Positions 1 to 4,163 are shown, counted from the stretch's first letter. The stretch is DNA of 5,307 nucleotides from Candidatus Azambacteria bacterium (GCA_024654415.1 JANLHQ010000081.1:1-5307); one strand, 5' to 3'. Program-made: numbers and translations. The notes: generated by a model not told the origin, from the sequence alone.

Positions 1-12
1 AAAAATAAAAAA

Positions 13-99
13 GCCCGGGTGCTGTAATAGGTAGCCAGCCTCGACTTAAAATCGAGTGAGCGTAAGCTCGTGTGGGTTCGAGTCCCACCCCGGGCACCA
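13..99 (+). tRNA. tRNA-Leu(UAA), with encoded CCA
   Basis: This is a complete class II tRNA. The seven-bp acceptor stem GCCCGGG/CCCGGGC (13-19 with 89-95) is perfect, followed by discriminator A96 and an encoded CCA (97-99). The D-arm is present. The anticodon stem CTCGA/TCGAG (40-44, 52-56) holds the loop CTTAAAA, giving anticodon TAA (47-49). A long variable arm with stem GAGC/GCTC marks a Leu-type tRNA. The T-arm GTGGG/CCCAC with loop TTCGAGT is perfect. Only 12 bases of upstream sequence are visible, so its promoter lies outside the window. No clear T-tract terminator follows it. Confidence 0.97.
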
Positions 100-114
100 T
101 TGAGGAAATTGCAA

Positions 115-145
115 GTTTTGAAGGTTCGCCGTAAGATTTCAAAAC
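115..145 (+). other. Hairpin downstream of tRNA-Leu
   Basis: The arms GTTTTGAA (115-122) and TTCAAAAC (138-145) are perfectly complementary over 8 bp, with a 15-nt loop. No T-tract follows, so this is not a typical intrinsic terminator. It may be a processing or 3'-trailer structure of the tRNA-Leu transcript, or chance. Apart from this hairpin, I see no gene or other signal between 100 and 213. Confidence 0.35.
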
Positions 146-213
146 CGCCAAAGAGCCCTGAAAAACAATCGAGCAGAGTTGTGTGATTCCGTCGAAAAAC
201 CCTCAAAAGATAT

Positions 214-242
214 TTGACAAAACACTGTTTGGGTGTTACAGT
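214..242 (+). promoter_or_regulatory. Sigma70-type promoter for the 139-aa gene
   Basis: A perfect -35 TTGACA (214-219) is followed by a 17-bp spacer and the -10 TACAGT (237-242, 4/6). The triplet TGT just before it supplies an extended -10 TG. Transcription would start near 249, leaving a leader of about 42 nt before the ATG at 291. Confidence 0.75.
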
Positions 243-290
243 CATGCACAATTAGACGTAGCACATTAAACCAAAGTAGGAGGAGGAAAA

Positions 291-710
291 ATGCTAGATC
301 TCATTAGGAGGTTCGCTAAGAGGGCTATTTTTACAAAAAAGCTCTCGCTGGATGATTTCGCAATGCAGGTTATAAAAAATAAGTGCACCATAGTTGTCAT
401 TACACCAAAGCGCACCATCACAAAACAGCGGGAAGTAAGACATACGCTTTACTTTCAAGGGGTAGATCAATCAAGAGCAGTACTCACAGAGATTTATGAG
501 CACTGCTTTACTACCGTACATACCTACGAGGGAGTACGGCGGGAAAGGGTCGAGATACTCCTCATGGCACTACGGAGAGGAGATGCACTCACAAAAAGCA
601 TCCCCGACCTCCTCATCGAGGTAGTGGACCTTGATGGGAAAGTTATGAATCCCCCCTCCCGCGCTAACATCCGAGCACAGGCAGATGGACGACTTAATGT
701 TTCCATCTGA
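291..710 (+). CDS. Hypothetical protein, 139 aa
   Basis: I do not recognise this protein and assign no function. It is soluble-looking, with no signal peptide or membrane segment. The N-terminus is basic (LIRRFAKRAIFTKK, about residues 4-17). A hydrophobic beta-like stretch (CTIVVIT) lies near residues 32-38, with KRTITKQREVRHTLYF after it, and a helical, charged region (RRERVEILLMALRRGD) covers about 83-98. The ATG at 291 is well supported because an unusually strong SD (AGGAGGAGG, 278-286) ends 4 nt upstream and a good promoter lies before it. A strong terminator follows 14 nt after the stop, so the gene appears monocistronic. The promoter, SD and terminator together make it very likely to be a real expressed gene. 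Confidence 0.85.
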   Translation: MLDLIRRFAKRAIFTKKLSLDDFAMQVIKNKCTIVVITPKRTITKQREVRHTLYFQGVDQSRAVLTEIYEHCFTTVHTYEGVRRERVEILLMALRRGDALTKSIPDLLIEVVDLDGKVMNPPSRANIRAQADGRLNVSI

Positions 711-723
711 CTGTGCCACCACC

Positions 724-757
724 AAAAAGGCCCGCGACAATCGCGGGCCTTTTTTTT
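724..757 (+). terminator. Intrinsic terminator after the 139-aa gene
   Basis: The arms AGGCCCGCGA (728-737) and TCGCGGGCCT (741-750) form a perfect 10-bp GC-rich stem with a 3-nt loop. It is followed by a T8 run (750-757) and preceded by an A5 run (724-728). This is a textbook Rho-independent terminator. The next promoter's -35 starts only 2 nt after the T run. Confidence 0.95.
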
Positions 758-759
758 AT

Positions 760-786
760 TTGACAATCCATTTTAAAATCTATACT
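760..786 (+). promoter_or_regulatory. Probable promoter for the CDP-alcohol phosphatidyltransferase gene
   Basis: A perfect -35 TTGACA (760-765) abuts the preceding terminator. The best -10 is TATACT (781-786, 5/6), but its spacer is only 15 bp. TACTTT (783-788) would give a 17-bp spacer with a poorer match. The -35 is convincing and the exact -10 is uncertain. Confidence 0.6.
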
Positions 787-841
787 TTACAAACCACCAC
801 ATAACTACTTTAACAACTCAATAAAAGGAGGAACAACAGCC

Positions 842-1399
842 ATGATCCCTACTCTGATAACTGTAAGCGGTATCCTTGCAACAATCATATATATCGCAAG
901 CTATCTCACTGGGCACGCGTTCATTGCCACGACCGCAGCAATCTGGACCATGTGTTCTGATTTTCTCGACGGGAATGTTGCGCGGATACTGAGGCAAGAA
1001 ACAGAGCTCGGCGCAGCACTGGACCCAATAAACGACCGCTTTTTCCTTATGGCGGTACTCGGGAACATCCTGTATCTCAAAGGCGTTGAAGCAGTGTACA
1101 ACGTATGGGGTGCGACTATTATCGCCTCAGAGATTGGAATTATTCTTGTAGTAGTCATAACACTCACTGTCTTTAACAAAAAAGTTAAGGTCAATTTTGT
1201 CGGTAAGATCCGACAAATCGGTCACCTCATTTTGATGGGTACAGTGCTTGCTGACTCATACTACGCAATTGGTCGATTTGCTCCTCTCCCCCAGCTTCGC
1301 TCTGTCCTTCAAATGATGGCATTTCTTTCCTTCACGGCATTTGTTTTTTATTTAGGAAGGGCGTTCACCATCTGCCAAAAAAACCCTCTTATCAAATAA
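842..1399 (+). CDS. CDP-alcohol phosphatidyltransferase family protein (PgsA-like)
   Basis: This is an integral membrane enzyme of the CDP-alcohol phosphatidyltransferase family. The family displaces CMP from a CDP-linked lipid such as CDP-diacylglycerol with an alcohol acceptor to make phospholipids. The complete signature D-x2-DG-x2-AR-x8-G-x3-D-x3-D is present: D40, D43, G44, A47, R48, G57, D61 and D65, with D65 the likely catalytic base and the others binding metal and CDP. The N-terminus (MIPTLITVSGI) resembles the usual family start, and about six hydrophobic segments follow. At 185 aa it has normal family length. GGAGG (827-831) lies 10 nt before the ATG. The acceptor alcohol cannot be read from sequence: PgsA-like phosphatidylglycerophosphate synthase is one option and an inositol-phosphate or other acceptor another. 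It appears monocistronic, and its last codons form one arm of its own terminator. Confidence 0.93.
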   Translation: MIPTLITVSGILATIIYIASYLTGHAFIATTAAIWTMCSDFLDGNVARILRQETELGAALDPINDRFFLMAVLGNILYLKGVEAVYNVWGATIIASEIGIILVVVITLTVFNKKVKVNFVGKIRQIGHLILMGTVLADSYYAIGRFAPLPQLRSVLQMMAFLSFTAFVFYLGRAFTICQKNPLIK

Positions 1400-1417
1400 C
1401 TTGATACGAGGGTTTTT
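1379..1417 (+). terminator. Intrinsic terminator overlapping the end of the phosphatidyltransferase gene
   Basis: AAAAACCCTC (1379-1388) pairs with GAGGGTTTTT (1408-1417). After one mismatch, an inner 6-bp stem TATCAA/TTGATA (1390-1395, 1401-1406) continues the helix. The stem ends in a T5 run. The 5' arm encodes the last residues of the protein and the stop codon (1397-1399) sits in the loop, so terminator and coding sequence share DNA. Confidence 0.85.
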
Positions 1418-1448
1418 ACTCACATGCAAGGGGTATTTATAGATGGCA

Positions 1449-1476
1449 TTGACTTTTCTGTGTTTAGTGCTATAAT
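1449..1476 (+). promoter_or_regulatory. Strong sigma70-type promoter with extended -10
   Basis: The -35 TTGACT (1449-1454, 5/6) is separated by 16 bp from a perfect -10 TATAAT (1471-1476). TGC immediately before the -10 adds an extended -10 element. It is the best consensus promoter in the window. Transcription would start near 1483, giving a leader of about 78 nt for the 134-aa gene. Confidence 0.9.
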
Positions 1477-1484
1477 GTCTCCTT

Positions 1485-1526
1485 GTTGCTCGTACTGTGC
1501 AACGCCGTATCGCGAGGGATTCGCGA
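1485..1526 (+). promoter_or_regulatory. Structured 5' leader with two small hairpins
   Basis: Between the promoter and the SD, GTTGC (1485-1489) can pair with GCAAC (1499-1503). TCGCGA (1510-1515) can pair with TCGCGA (1521-1526) around the loop GGGAT. The SD (GGAGG, 1548-1552) lies outside both. They could stabilise the mRNA or bind a regulator. No known riboswitch family is recognised. Confidence 0.4.
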
Positions 1527-1560
1527 CAACGCACACTAAAAACCAAGGGAGGTTTTGTGC

Positions 1561-1965
1561 ATGGTAAAGATTTCAGAGGTCATTAAAAAATTGCAGGGGG
1601 TATTTCCCCCGCCGGAGGTAAAAACGGCGGAGGAGCTTCTGTACTGTTTTTTGAAAGAAAAAGTCTCTGCCGTAACGGTCGAGCCTGCCTGTTACGGAGA
1701 GATACCGGGTAAGGCACACCGGATTACCATCGATTATACCGGCAAAAATGGTAAGAAAAAGCCGGTGCGAAGGCAGGAGGTACTTGTAACTATTAAAAAA
1801 CAAAGTACCAAGGAGGAATTGCTGCAAGAAATGCGAAAACTCTACCCGGTCATAGAGAGCCGAGCGAATGAGATTCGTAATATCCTCGGCATCTGTGTTA
1901 TCATCCCGGAGCGGTTCATAAGAGAACTCGCTCCAGTACAAAAACGCTCAGGCACTACCGCCTGA
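1561..1965 (+). CDS. Hypothetical protein, 134 aa
   Basis: No family is recognised and no function is assigned. The protein is soluble-looking and rich in Lys and Glu. Features are an N-terminal helix (KISEVIKKLQGV), a short Pro run (PPPE, residues 16-19), a basic central segment (TGKNGKKKPVRRQE), and a charged helical stretch (KEELLQEMRKLYPVIESRANEIRNIL) followed by a hydrophobic strand (GICVIIP). The chosen start is the ATG at 1561 because GGAGG (1548-1552) is 8 nt upstream, the ideal spacing. The in-frame TTG at 1555, two codons earlier, would leave only 2 nt to the SD. A near-consensus promoter and a downstream terminator make it a monocistronic, probably well expressed gene. A stable hairpin covers its stop codon. 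Confidence 0.85.
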   Translation: MVKISEVIKKLQGVFPPPEVKTAEELLYCFLKEKVSAVTVEPACYGEIPGKAHRITIDYTGKNGKKKPVRRQEVLVTIKKQSTKEELLQEMRKLYPVIESRANEIRNILGICVIIPERFIRELAPVQKRSGTTA

Positions 1966-1967
1966 GC
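1946..1967 (+). other. Hairpin over the stop codon of the 134-aa gene
   Basis: GCTCAGGC (1946-1953) and GCCTGAGC (1960-1967) form a perfect 8-bp stem with the 6-nt loop ACTACC. The TGA stop (1963-1965) lies inside the 3' arm. No T-tract follows, so it is not a terminator by itself. It may protect the 3' end of the mRNA. Confidence 0.5.
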
Positions 1968-1976
1968 TCAAAATAG

Positions 1977-2004
1977 AAAAGGGACCCAACAATGGGTTCC
2001 TTTT
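1977..2004. terminator. Bidirectional intrinsic terminator between convergent genes
   Basis: AAAAGGGACCCA (1977-1988) pairs with TGGGTTCCTTTT (1993-2004) around a 4-nt loop, with one G-T pair. T7 follows on the plus strand (2001-2007) and A-rich sequence on the other side gives a U-run in the minus direction. It serves the 134-aa gene on the plus strand and the TVP38-like gene on the minus strand, whose stop codon (2006-2008) touches the T run. Confidence 0.9.
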
Positions 2005-2005
2005 T

Positions 2006-2656
2006 TTATTGAGATGCCTCCTTGTGTGGGCGGAGTCGTTCTTTAAGTACTATATAAATGACTACCATCGCCCCCACGGCGATTATAAGCTGTTTTGGGG
2101 TCATAGTGCCAAAGTACGCCCATACGAACGCAAACGGCGTAATACCTATCACTGTCGCAAATATATACTCTCTCGTTGTGATAGTTGAAAATAATCCAAG
2201 AGCATAACTTAACGCATCAACCGGAATGACGATACGCAAAAGCACGATGGTCCAAAAGAACTGTTCTTTTGGAATCCGTGCCTCTATTTTTTCTACGCGC
2301 TCAAGCGACACGAATCTTCGCACGATACGCTTCCCGTATTTCCGCGCGATCCAGAATGCGATAAGTGATCCAATACTCCAAGAGATGATGCTAAATATCG
2401 CCGCCCAAAACCACCCATATAACAACGATACAATCGGCAAAAACGGCAACGCAGAAAGTGGCGCAATCACCGTCGCAACAATGCCCAATATAATATACGC
2501 GAGCGCGCCACCTATCTCGTGATGATAAATAAATGCTTTGAGCTCTTTTTCGTTAAGCGCAACAATACCAGACACCACGATAAACATCGCGGCAATTACC
2601 GCGAATCCTACAAGATAATTTATAAGCTCCTTTTTCTGTTTCAGGAAAATTTTCAT
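2006..2656 (-). CDS. TVP38/TMEM64-family (VTT domain, DedA-like) membrane protein
   Basis: This is an integral membrane protein of the TVP38/TMEM64 (VTT/DedA superfamily) type. Relatives act in membrane homeostasis, with lipid scramblase or undecaprenyl-phosphate transport activity shown for some; the substrate here is unknown. After a basic N-terminus, membrane segments lie at about residues 13-34, 48-70, 74-102, 136-155, 163-184 and 188-206. Family-like landmarks are the glycine/Arg-rich SIGSLIAFWIARKYGKR (94-110), a loop with R141, P145 and D147 (RIVIPVDALSYALGL), and GITPFAFVWAYFG (171-183). The length of 216 aa is typical. The ATG has no SD, and the predicted leader is only about 12-14 nt. 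No alternative Met occurs until residue 24, inside the first membrane segment, so this start is preferred. It is a single-gene unit. Confidence 0.9.
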   Translation of the reverse strand: MKIFLKQKKELINYLVGFAVIAAMFIVVSGIVALNEKELKAFIYHHEIGGALAYIILGIVATVIAPLSALPFLPIVSLLYGWFWAAIFSIISWSIGSLIAFWIARKYGKRIVRRFVSLERVEKIEARIPKEQFFWTIVLLRIVIPVDALSYALGLFSTITTREYIFATVIGITPFAFVWAYFGTMTPKQLIIAVGAMVVIYIVLKERLRPHKEASQ

Positions 2657-2674
2657 ATATAATCTACTATCGAA

Positions 2675-2702
2675 ATGATATCACTTATCAGCTTTGTCAC
2701 AA
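2675..2702 (-). promoter_or_regulatory. Candidate extended -10 promoter for the TVP38-like gene
   Basis: On the minus strand, TTGTGA (2697-2702, 4/6) is followed after 16 bp by TATCAT (2675-2680, 5/6). TGA precedes the -10 as an extended element. The start point near 2668 would give a very short leader of about 12-14 nt, matching the absence of an SD. Confidence 0.55.
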
Positions 2703-2709
2703 ATTAAAT

Positions 2710-2738
2710 GCCCCGCGAGAAATGTTTTCCCGCGGGGC
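2710..2738 (-). terminator. GC-rich hairpin terminator of the tRNA/small-ORF unit
   Basis: An 11-bp stem GCCCCGCGGGA/TCTCGCGGGGC with a 7-nt loop is read on the minus strand, followed by the U-rich tail ATTTAATTT (2701-2709). One pair is G-U in the minus-strand RNA but A-C in the plus-strand RNA, which supports the minus orientation. The tail is interrupted, so efficiency is uncertain. Confidence 0.7.
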
Positions 2739-2746
2739 CTTTATTG

Positions 2747-2881
2747 CTATCCTGTTCCGAGTTTACTCAGCTCGGAAATCATGTGTTTTAAAATACTTTT
2801 TTTCAGTTTAAATTCTGTTTCCACTGGACTCTTTGCCCTCTCTCTTCTTCTGAGACGCGCCCTTGCCCGCCTGATATACAT
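2747..2881 (-). CDS. Possible small basic protein, 44 aa
   Basis: This short ORF starts one base after the stop of the 78-aa ORF upstream and ends just before the terminator at 2710-2738. The product begins with an extremely Arg-rich stretch (IRRARARLRRRERAK, residues 3-17) and ends in an amphipathic segment (LKHMISELSKL). No family is recognised. It lacks an SD at normal spacing, so it would depend on translational coupling to the upstream ORF. Its 3' end contains an inverted repeat (TTCCGAG/CTCGGAA, 2755-2777), so the region could instead be untranslated RNA structure, or the eroded C-terminus of the upstream gene after a frameshift. Confidence 0.4.
   Translation of the reverse strand: MYIRRARARLRRRERAKSPVETEFKLKKSILKHMISELSKLGTG
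2755..2777 (-). other. Hairpin before the terminator
   Basis: TTCCGAG (2755-2761) and CTCGGAA (2771-2777) form a 7-bp stem with a 9-nt loop. It lies in the last codons of the 44-aa ORF and about 17 bp from the terminator stem. Confidence 0.4.
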
Positions 2882-2882
2882 A

Positions 2883-3119
2883 TTAAGGCATTCGCCCTTT
2901 TTCTTTCTCACGCGTAACCTCCTTTTTCAGGGTTTTCCTTAGCTTCTCTCTTTGTTTGTTTAGGCCATCCGTTCCGATAATCAACCCGGCAAATATACGG
3001 ATATCCTGATAACAACAATCTGACCTGCACACGTCTTTAATCGAGTGCAGTGATTTAAAATCTACATTAAAAAGCTCTCGTCCAGAAAGTCCGGTTAATC
3101 GCTGTGCGATCTTACTCAT
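2883..3119 (-). CDS. Hypothetical small protein, 78 aa
   Basis: I recognise no family. The strongest support is a full SD, AAGGAGG, about 6 nt before the ATG. Residues 1-45 are mixed, with a cysteine cluster CRSDCCY (about 31-37) that could bind metal or form disulfides. A short hydrophobic piece (IFAGLIIG) follows, then a highly charged helical tail (KQREKLRKTLKKEVTREKEKGR). There is no signal peptide or clear membrane segment. It lies 38 nt after the tRNA-Gly 3' end with no convincing promoter between, so it is probably made from the trailer of the tRNA-Phe/tRNA-Gly transcript. A 44-aa ORF follows after one base, and a frameshift joining the two cannot be excluded. Confidence 0.65.
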   Translation of the reverse strand: MSKIAQRLTGLSGRELFNVDFKSLHSIKDVCRSDCCYQDIRIFAGLIIGTDGLNKQREKLRKTLKKEVTREKEKGRMP

Positions 3120-3157
3120 GACAACCTCCTTTGATGTACTCGGTTTTTAAATTACGT

Positions 3158-3231
3158 TGGTGCGGGTAGGCGGAATCGAACCGCCACCTTCTCGTTGGCA
3201 ACGAGATGTCCTGCCACTAAACAATACCCGC
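3158..3231 (-). tRNA. tRNA-Gly(GCC), with encoded CCA
   Basis: The acceptor stem GCGGGTA/TACCCGC is perfect, with discriminator A and an encoded CCA (3158-3160). The anticodon stem TCTCG/CGAGA holds the loop TTGCCAA, giving GCC. The T-arm GGCGG/CCGCC with loop TTCGATT is perfect. The D-stem is mostly wobble pairs, as is common in tRNA-Gly. It lies 16 nt after tRNA-Phe and ahead of the 78-aa ORF, probably in one transcript. Confidence 0.97.
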
Positions 3232-3247
3232 TACGTTTTCAAACCAG

Positions 3248-3319
3248 TGCCGCGGGTCAGAATTGAACTGACGACGCCTACCTCTTCAGGGTAGCGCTCT
3301 ACCACTGAGCTACCGCGGC
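3248..3319 (-). tRNA. tRNA-Phe(GAA), no encoded CCA
   Basis: The acceptor stem GCCGCGG/CCGCGGC is perfect. The D-arm GCTC/GAGC is present. The anticodon stem CTACC/GGTAG holds the loop CTGAAGA, giving anticodon GAA with G at position 37, where many bacterial tRNA-Phe have A. The T-arm GTCAG/CTGAC with loop TTCAATT is perfect. The discriminator is A3248, but the next three bases read CTG, so CCA must be added by the nucleotidyltransferase, unlike the other intact tRNAs here. It is the first gene after the promoter at 3339-3366. Confidence 0.95.
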
Positions 3320-3338
3320 GCTTATATTGCTCCTGCCT

Positions 3339-3366
3339 ATGATAGCAAAAATAAAGGTTTTTGCAA
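3339..3366 (-). promoter_or_regulatory. Extended -10 promoter for tRNA-Phe and tRNA-Gly
   Basis: On the minus strand, TTGCAA (3361-3366) is followed after 16 bp by TATCAT (3339-3344, 5/6), directly preceded by TGC. Transcription would begin near 3332, about 13 nt before tRNA-Phe. It sits just downstream of the terminator of the preceding operon. Confidence 0.75.
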
Positions 3367-3377
3367 CATCTTGAAAC

Positions 3378-3401
3378 AAAAAATAGCCCGTGTTGGGCTA
3401 T
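3378..3401 (-). terminator. Intrinsic terminator of the trpS-rplS-tRNA operon
   Basis: Read on the minus strand, ATAGCCC (3401-3395) pairs with GGGCTAT (3389-3383) around a 5-nt loop and runs into T6 (3383-3378). It comes only about 10 nt after the tRNA 3'-half fragment, so that fragment lies inside the transcribed unit. Confidence 0.92.
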
Positions 3402-3410
3402 GGGTTACTG

Positions 3411-3450
3411 TGGGCGAGTGAGGGTTCGAACTCCAAACCTACTCGGTTTG
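3411..3450 (-). pseudogene. tRNA 3' half (candidate exon 2 of an interrupted tRNA)
   Basis: On the minus strand this reads as the 3' half of a tRNA. It contains the anticodon 3' stem CGAGT (3445-3441), a 5-nt variable loop AGGTT, a T-arm TGGAG/CCTCA with the canonical loop TTCGAAC, an acceptor 3' strand CTCGCCC (3418-3412) and discriminator A3411. It is followed by CAG, not CCA. The T-stem has one A-C mismatch. Its acceptor strand pairs at five of seven positions with the 5' half at 3558-3593. It could be a functional split tRNA, an interrupted tRNA or a decaying remnant. Confidence 0.65.
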
Positions 3451-3568
3451 CCCTCCCACCTTTTTTTGGTGCGCGCTGAGGGATTCGAACCCCCGGCCCA
3501 CTCGGTGTAAACGAGTTGCTCTACCACTGAGCTAAGCGCGCATAAAGGTGGGGGGTGAACAAACGAGC
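3441..3568 (-). repeat. Extended bulged inverted repeat enclosing tRNA-Val
   Basis: The flanks of tRNA-Val pair over about 21 bp. From the tip inward they are CCCACCTTT (3552-3544) with AAAGGTGGG (3463-3455), 9 bp; CCC with GGG after a bulged A, 3 bp; TTTG (3563-3560) with CAAA (3450-3447), 4 bp; and the anticodon stem GCTCG (3568-3564) with CGAGT (3445-3441), 5 bp. A 4-nt bulge, TTCA, on the 5' strand and a 1-nt C bulge on the 3' strand flank the 4-bp helix. Two and three bases separate the repeat from the tRNA-Val ends. Confidence 0.75.
3467..3541 (-). tRNA. tRNA-Val(UAC), with encoded CCA
   Basis: The acceptor stem GCGCGCT/AGCGCGC is perfect, with discriminator A and encoded CCA (3467-3469). 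The D-arm GCTC/GAGC is present. The anticodon stem ACTCG/CGAGT holds the loop TTTACAC, giving TAC. The T-arm GGGGG/CCCTC has one G-U pair and loop TTCGAAT. It is intact and lies between two tRNA half-molecules whose sequences resemble it in the D-arm and anticodon-arm regions. Confidence 0.97.
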
Positions 3569-3593
3569 CGCTCTACCACTGAGCTCCGTGCCC
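3558..3593 (-). pseudogene. tRNA 5' half (candidate exon 1, UGU anticodon)
   Basis: On the minus strand this reads acceptor 5' strand GGGCACG (3593-3587), GA at positions 8-9, a perfect D-stem GCTC/GAGC with loop AGTGGTA, and the anticodon 5' stem GCTCG (3568-3564). TTTGTT follows, then sequence that cannot be a tRNA 3' side. If joined to the 3' half at 3446, the loop is TTTGTTC with UGU (Thr) as anticodon. G replaces the nearly invariant U8, and acceptor pairs 5-68 and 6-67 are mismatched, which suggests decay or unusual folding. Confidence 0.65.
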
Positions 3594-3624
3594 CAAAACT
3601 TACACTTTTTCCTCTTCCTCGTTT

Positions 3625-3711
3625 TGGTGCGCGGGAGAGGATTTGAACCTCCAAGCCCTTGCGGGCGCTACCACCTCAAGGTAGTGCGTCTGCCAATTTC
3701 GCCACCCGCGC
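3625..3711 (-). tRNA. tRNA-Leu(GAG), with encoded CCA
   Basis: The acceptor stem GCGCGGG/CCCGCGC is perfect, with discriminator A and encoded CCA (3625-3627). The 3-bp D-stem is GCG/CGC. The anticodon stem CTACC/GGTAG holds the loop TTGAGGT, giving GAG. A class II variable arm GCCC/GGGC confirms Leu. The T-arm GGAGG/CCTCT has loop TTCAAAT. It begins 17 nt after the rplS stop with no terminator between, so it is probably released from the rplS mRNA by tRNA processing. Confidence 0.97.
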
Positions 3712-3728
3712 GTATTTCGGGCACGCGC

Positions 3729-4163
3729 TTATTCCCCCTGCGTGCTTTCTGCTGGCACATCTTCAACCACTTCCGCAGCTGCTTCCTTCGCTCCCTTAGC
3801 GCTGCGCGTTGCAAATCCCACCTGAACACTCTTTAGTTTTGCACGCTTCCCTTTTGCGGTTCGTATATAATACAATTTGCTCCGTCGTGTTTTCGTGTGC
3901 TTCATCACCTCGATTTTTTCAATCAATGGTGAGTGTAATGGATATGTCTTTTCTACGCCAACCCCCTCGGCGATCTTGCGCACAGTGAACGACGCGCTCG
4001 CGCCTTTTCCGTGCTTTCGCGCAAGCACAATTCCTTCGAAGATCTGGACGCGCGCCTTATCTCCTTCTTTGATTTTTTGATACACTTTCACGATATCTCC
4101 CGCTGTGAATTCGGGGAGCGTGGTCTTAAGTTGGGCCTTTGCAAACTGAGCTATTTTATCCAT
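3729..4163 (-). CDS. rplS: Ribosomal protein L19 (bL19)
   Basis: This is bL19, a large-subunit protein at the interface with the 30S subunit. The conserved core is clear: a start like family members (residues 16-31, LPEFTAGDIVKVYQKI), FEGIVLARK (42-50), FTVRKI (59-64), GVGVEKTYPLHSP (67-79), IEKIEV (81-86) and RRSKLYYIR (93-101). The core ends near residue 113. The remainder (about 114-144) is an Ala/Glu-rich acidic tail that makes it longer than the usual bL19 of about 115 residues. The ATG at 4163 lacks an SD, but the family N-terminus fits it. It lies 33 nt after the pseudouridine synthase gene and 17 nt ahead of tRNA-Leu, inside the same apparent operon. Confidence 0.97.
   Translation of the reverse strand: MDKIAQFAKAQLKTTLPEFTAGDIVKVYQKIKEGDKARVQIFEGIVLARKHGKGASASFTVRKIAEGVGVEKTYPLHSPLIEKIEVMKHTKTRRSKLYYIRTAKGKRAKLKSVQVGFATRSAKGAKEAAAEVVEDVPAESTQGE

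Noticed and set aside
115..145. Terminator for tRNA-Leu(UAA)
   Set aside because: The hairpin is AT-rich with a 15-nt loop and no T-tract follows.
1555..1560. TTG start giving a 136-aa version of the 134-aa protein
   Set aside because: The SD at 1548-1552 would be only 2 nt away, whereas the ATG at 1561 has ideal 8-nt spacing.
1483..1560. Riboswitch or T-box in the leader of the 134-aa gene
   Set aside because: Only two small hairpins are visible; no conserved riboswitch or T-box sequence is recognisable and no leader terminator is present.
2694..2942. Plus-strand 82-aa ORF
   Set aside because: It runs across a terminator hairpin and antisense to the two small minus-strand ORFs, with no SD.
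3446..3559. Group I intron in the interrupted tRNA
   Set aside because: The interval is only about 110 nt and three quarters of it is tRNA-Val, leaving no room for a group I catalytic core.
3555..3836. Plus-strand 93-aa ORF
   Set aside because: It runs antisense across tRNA-Leu, the tRNA 5' half and the end of rplS, with no promoter or SD.
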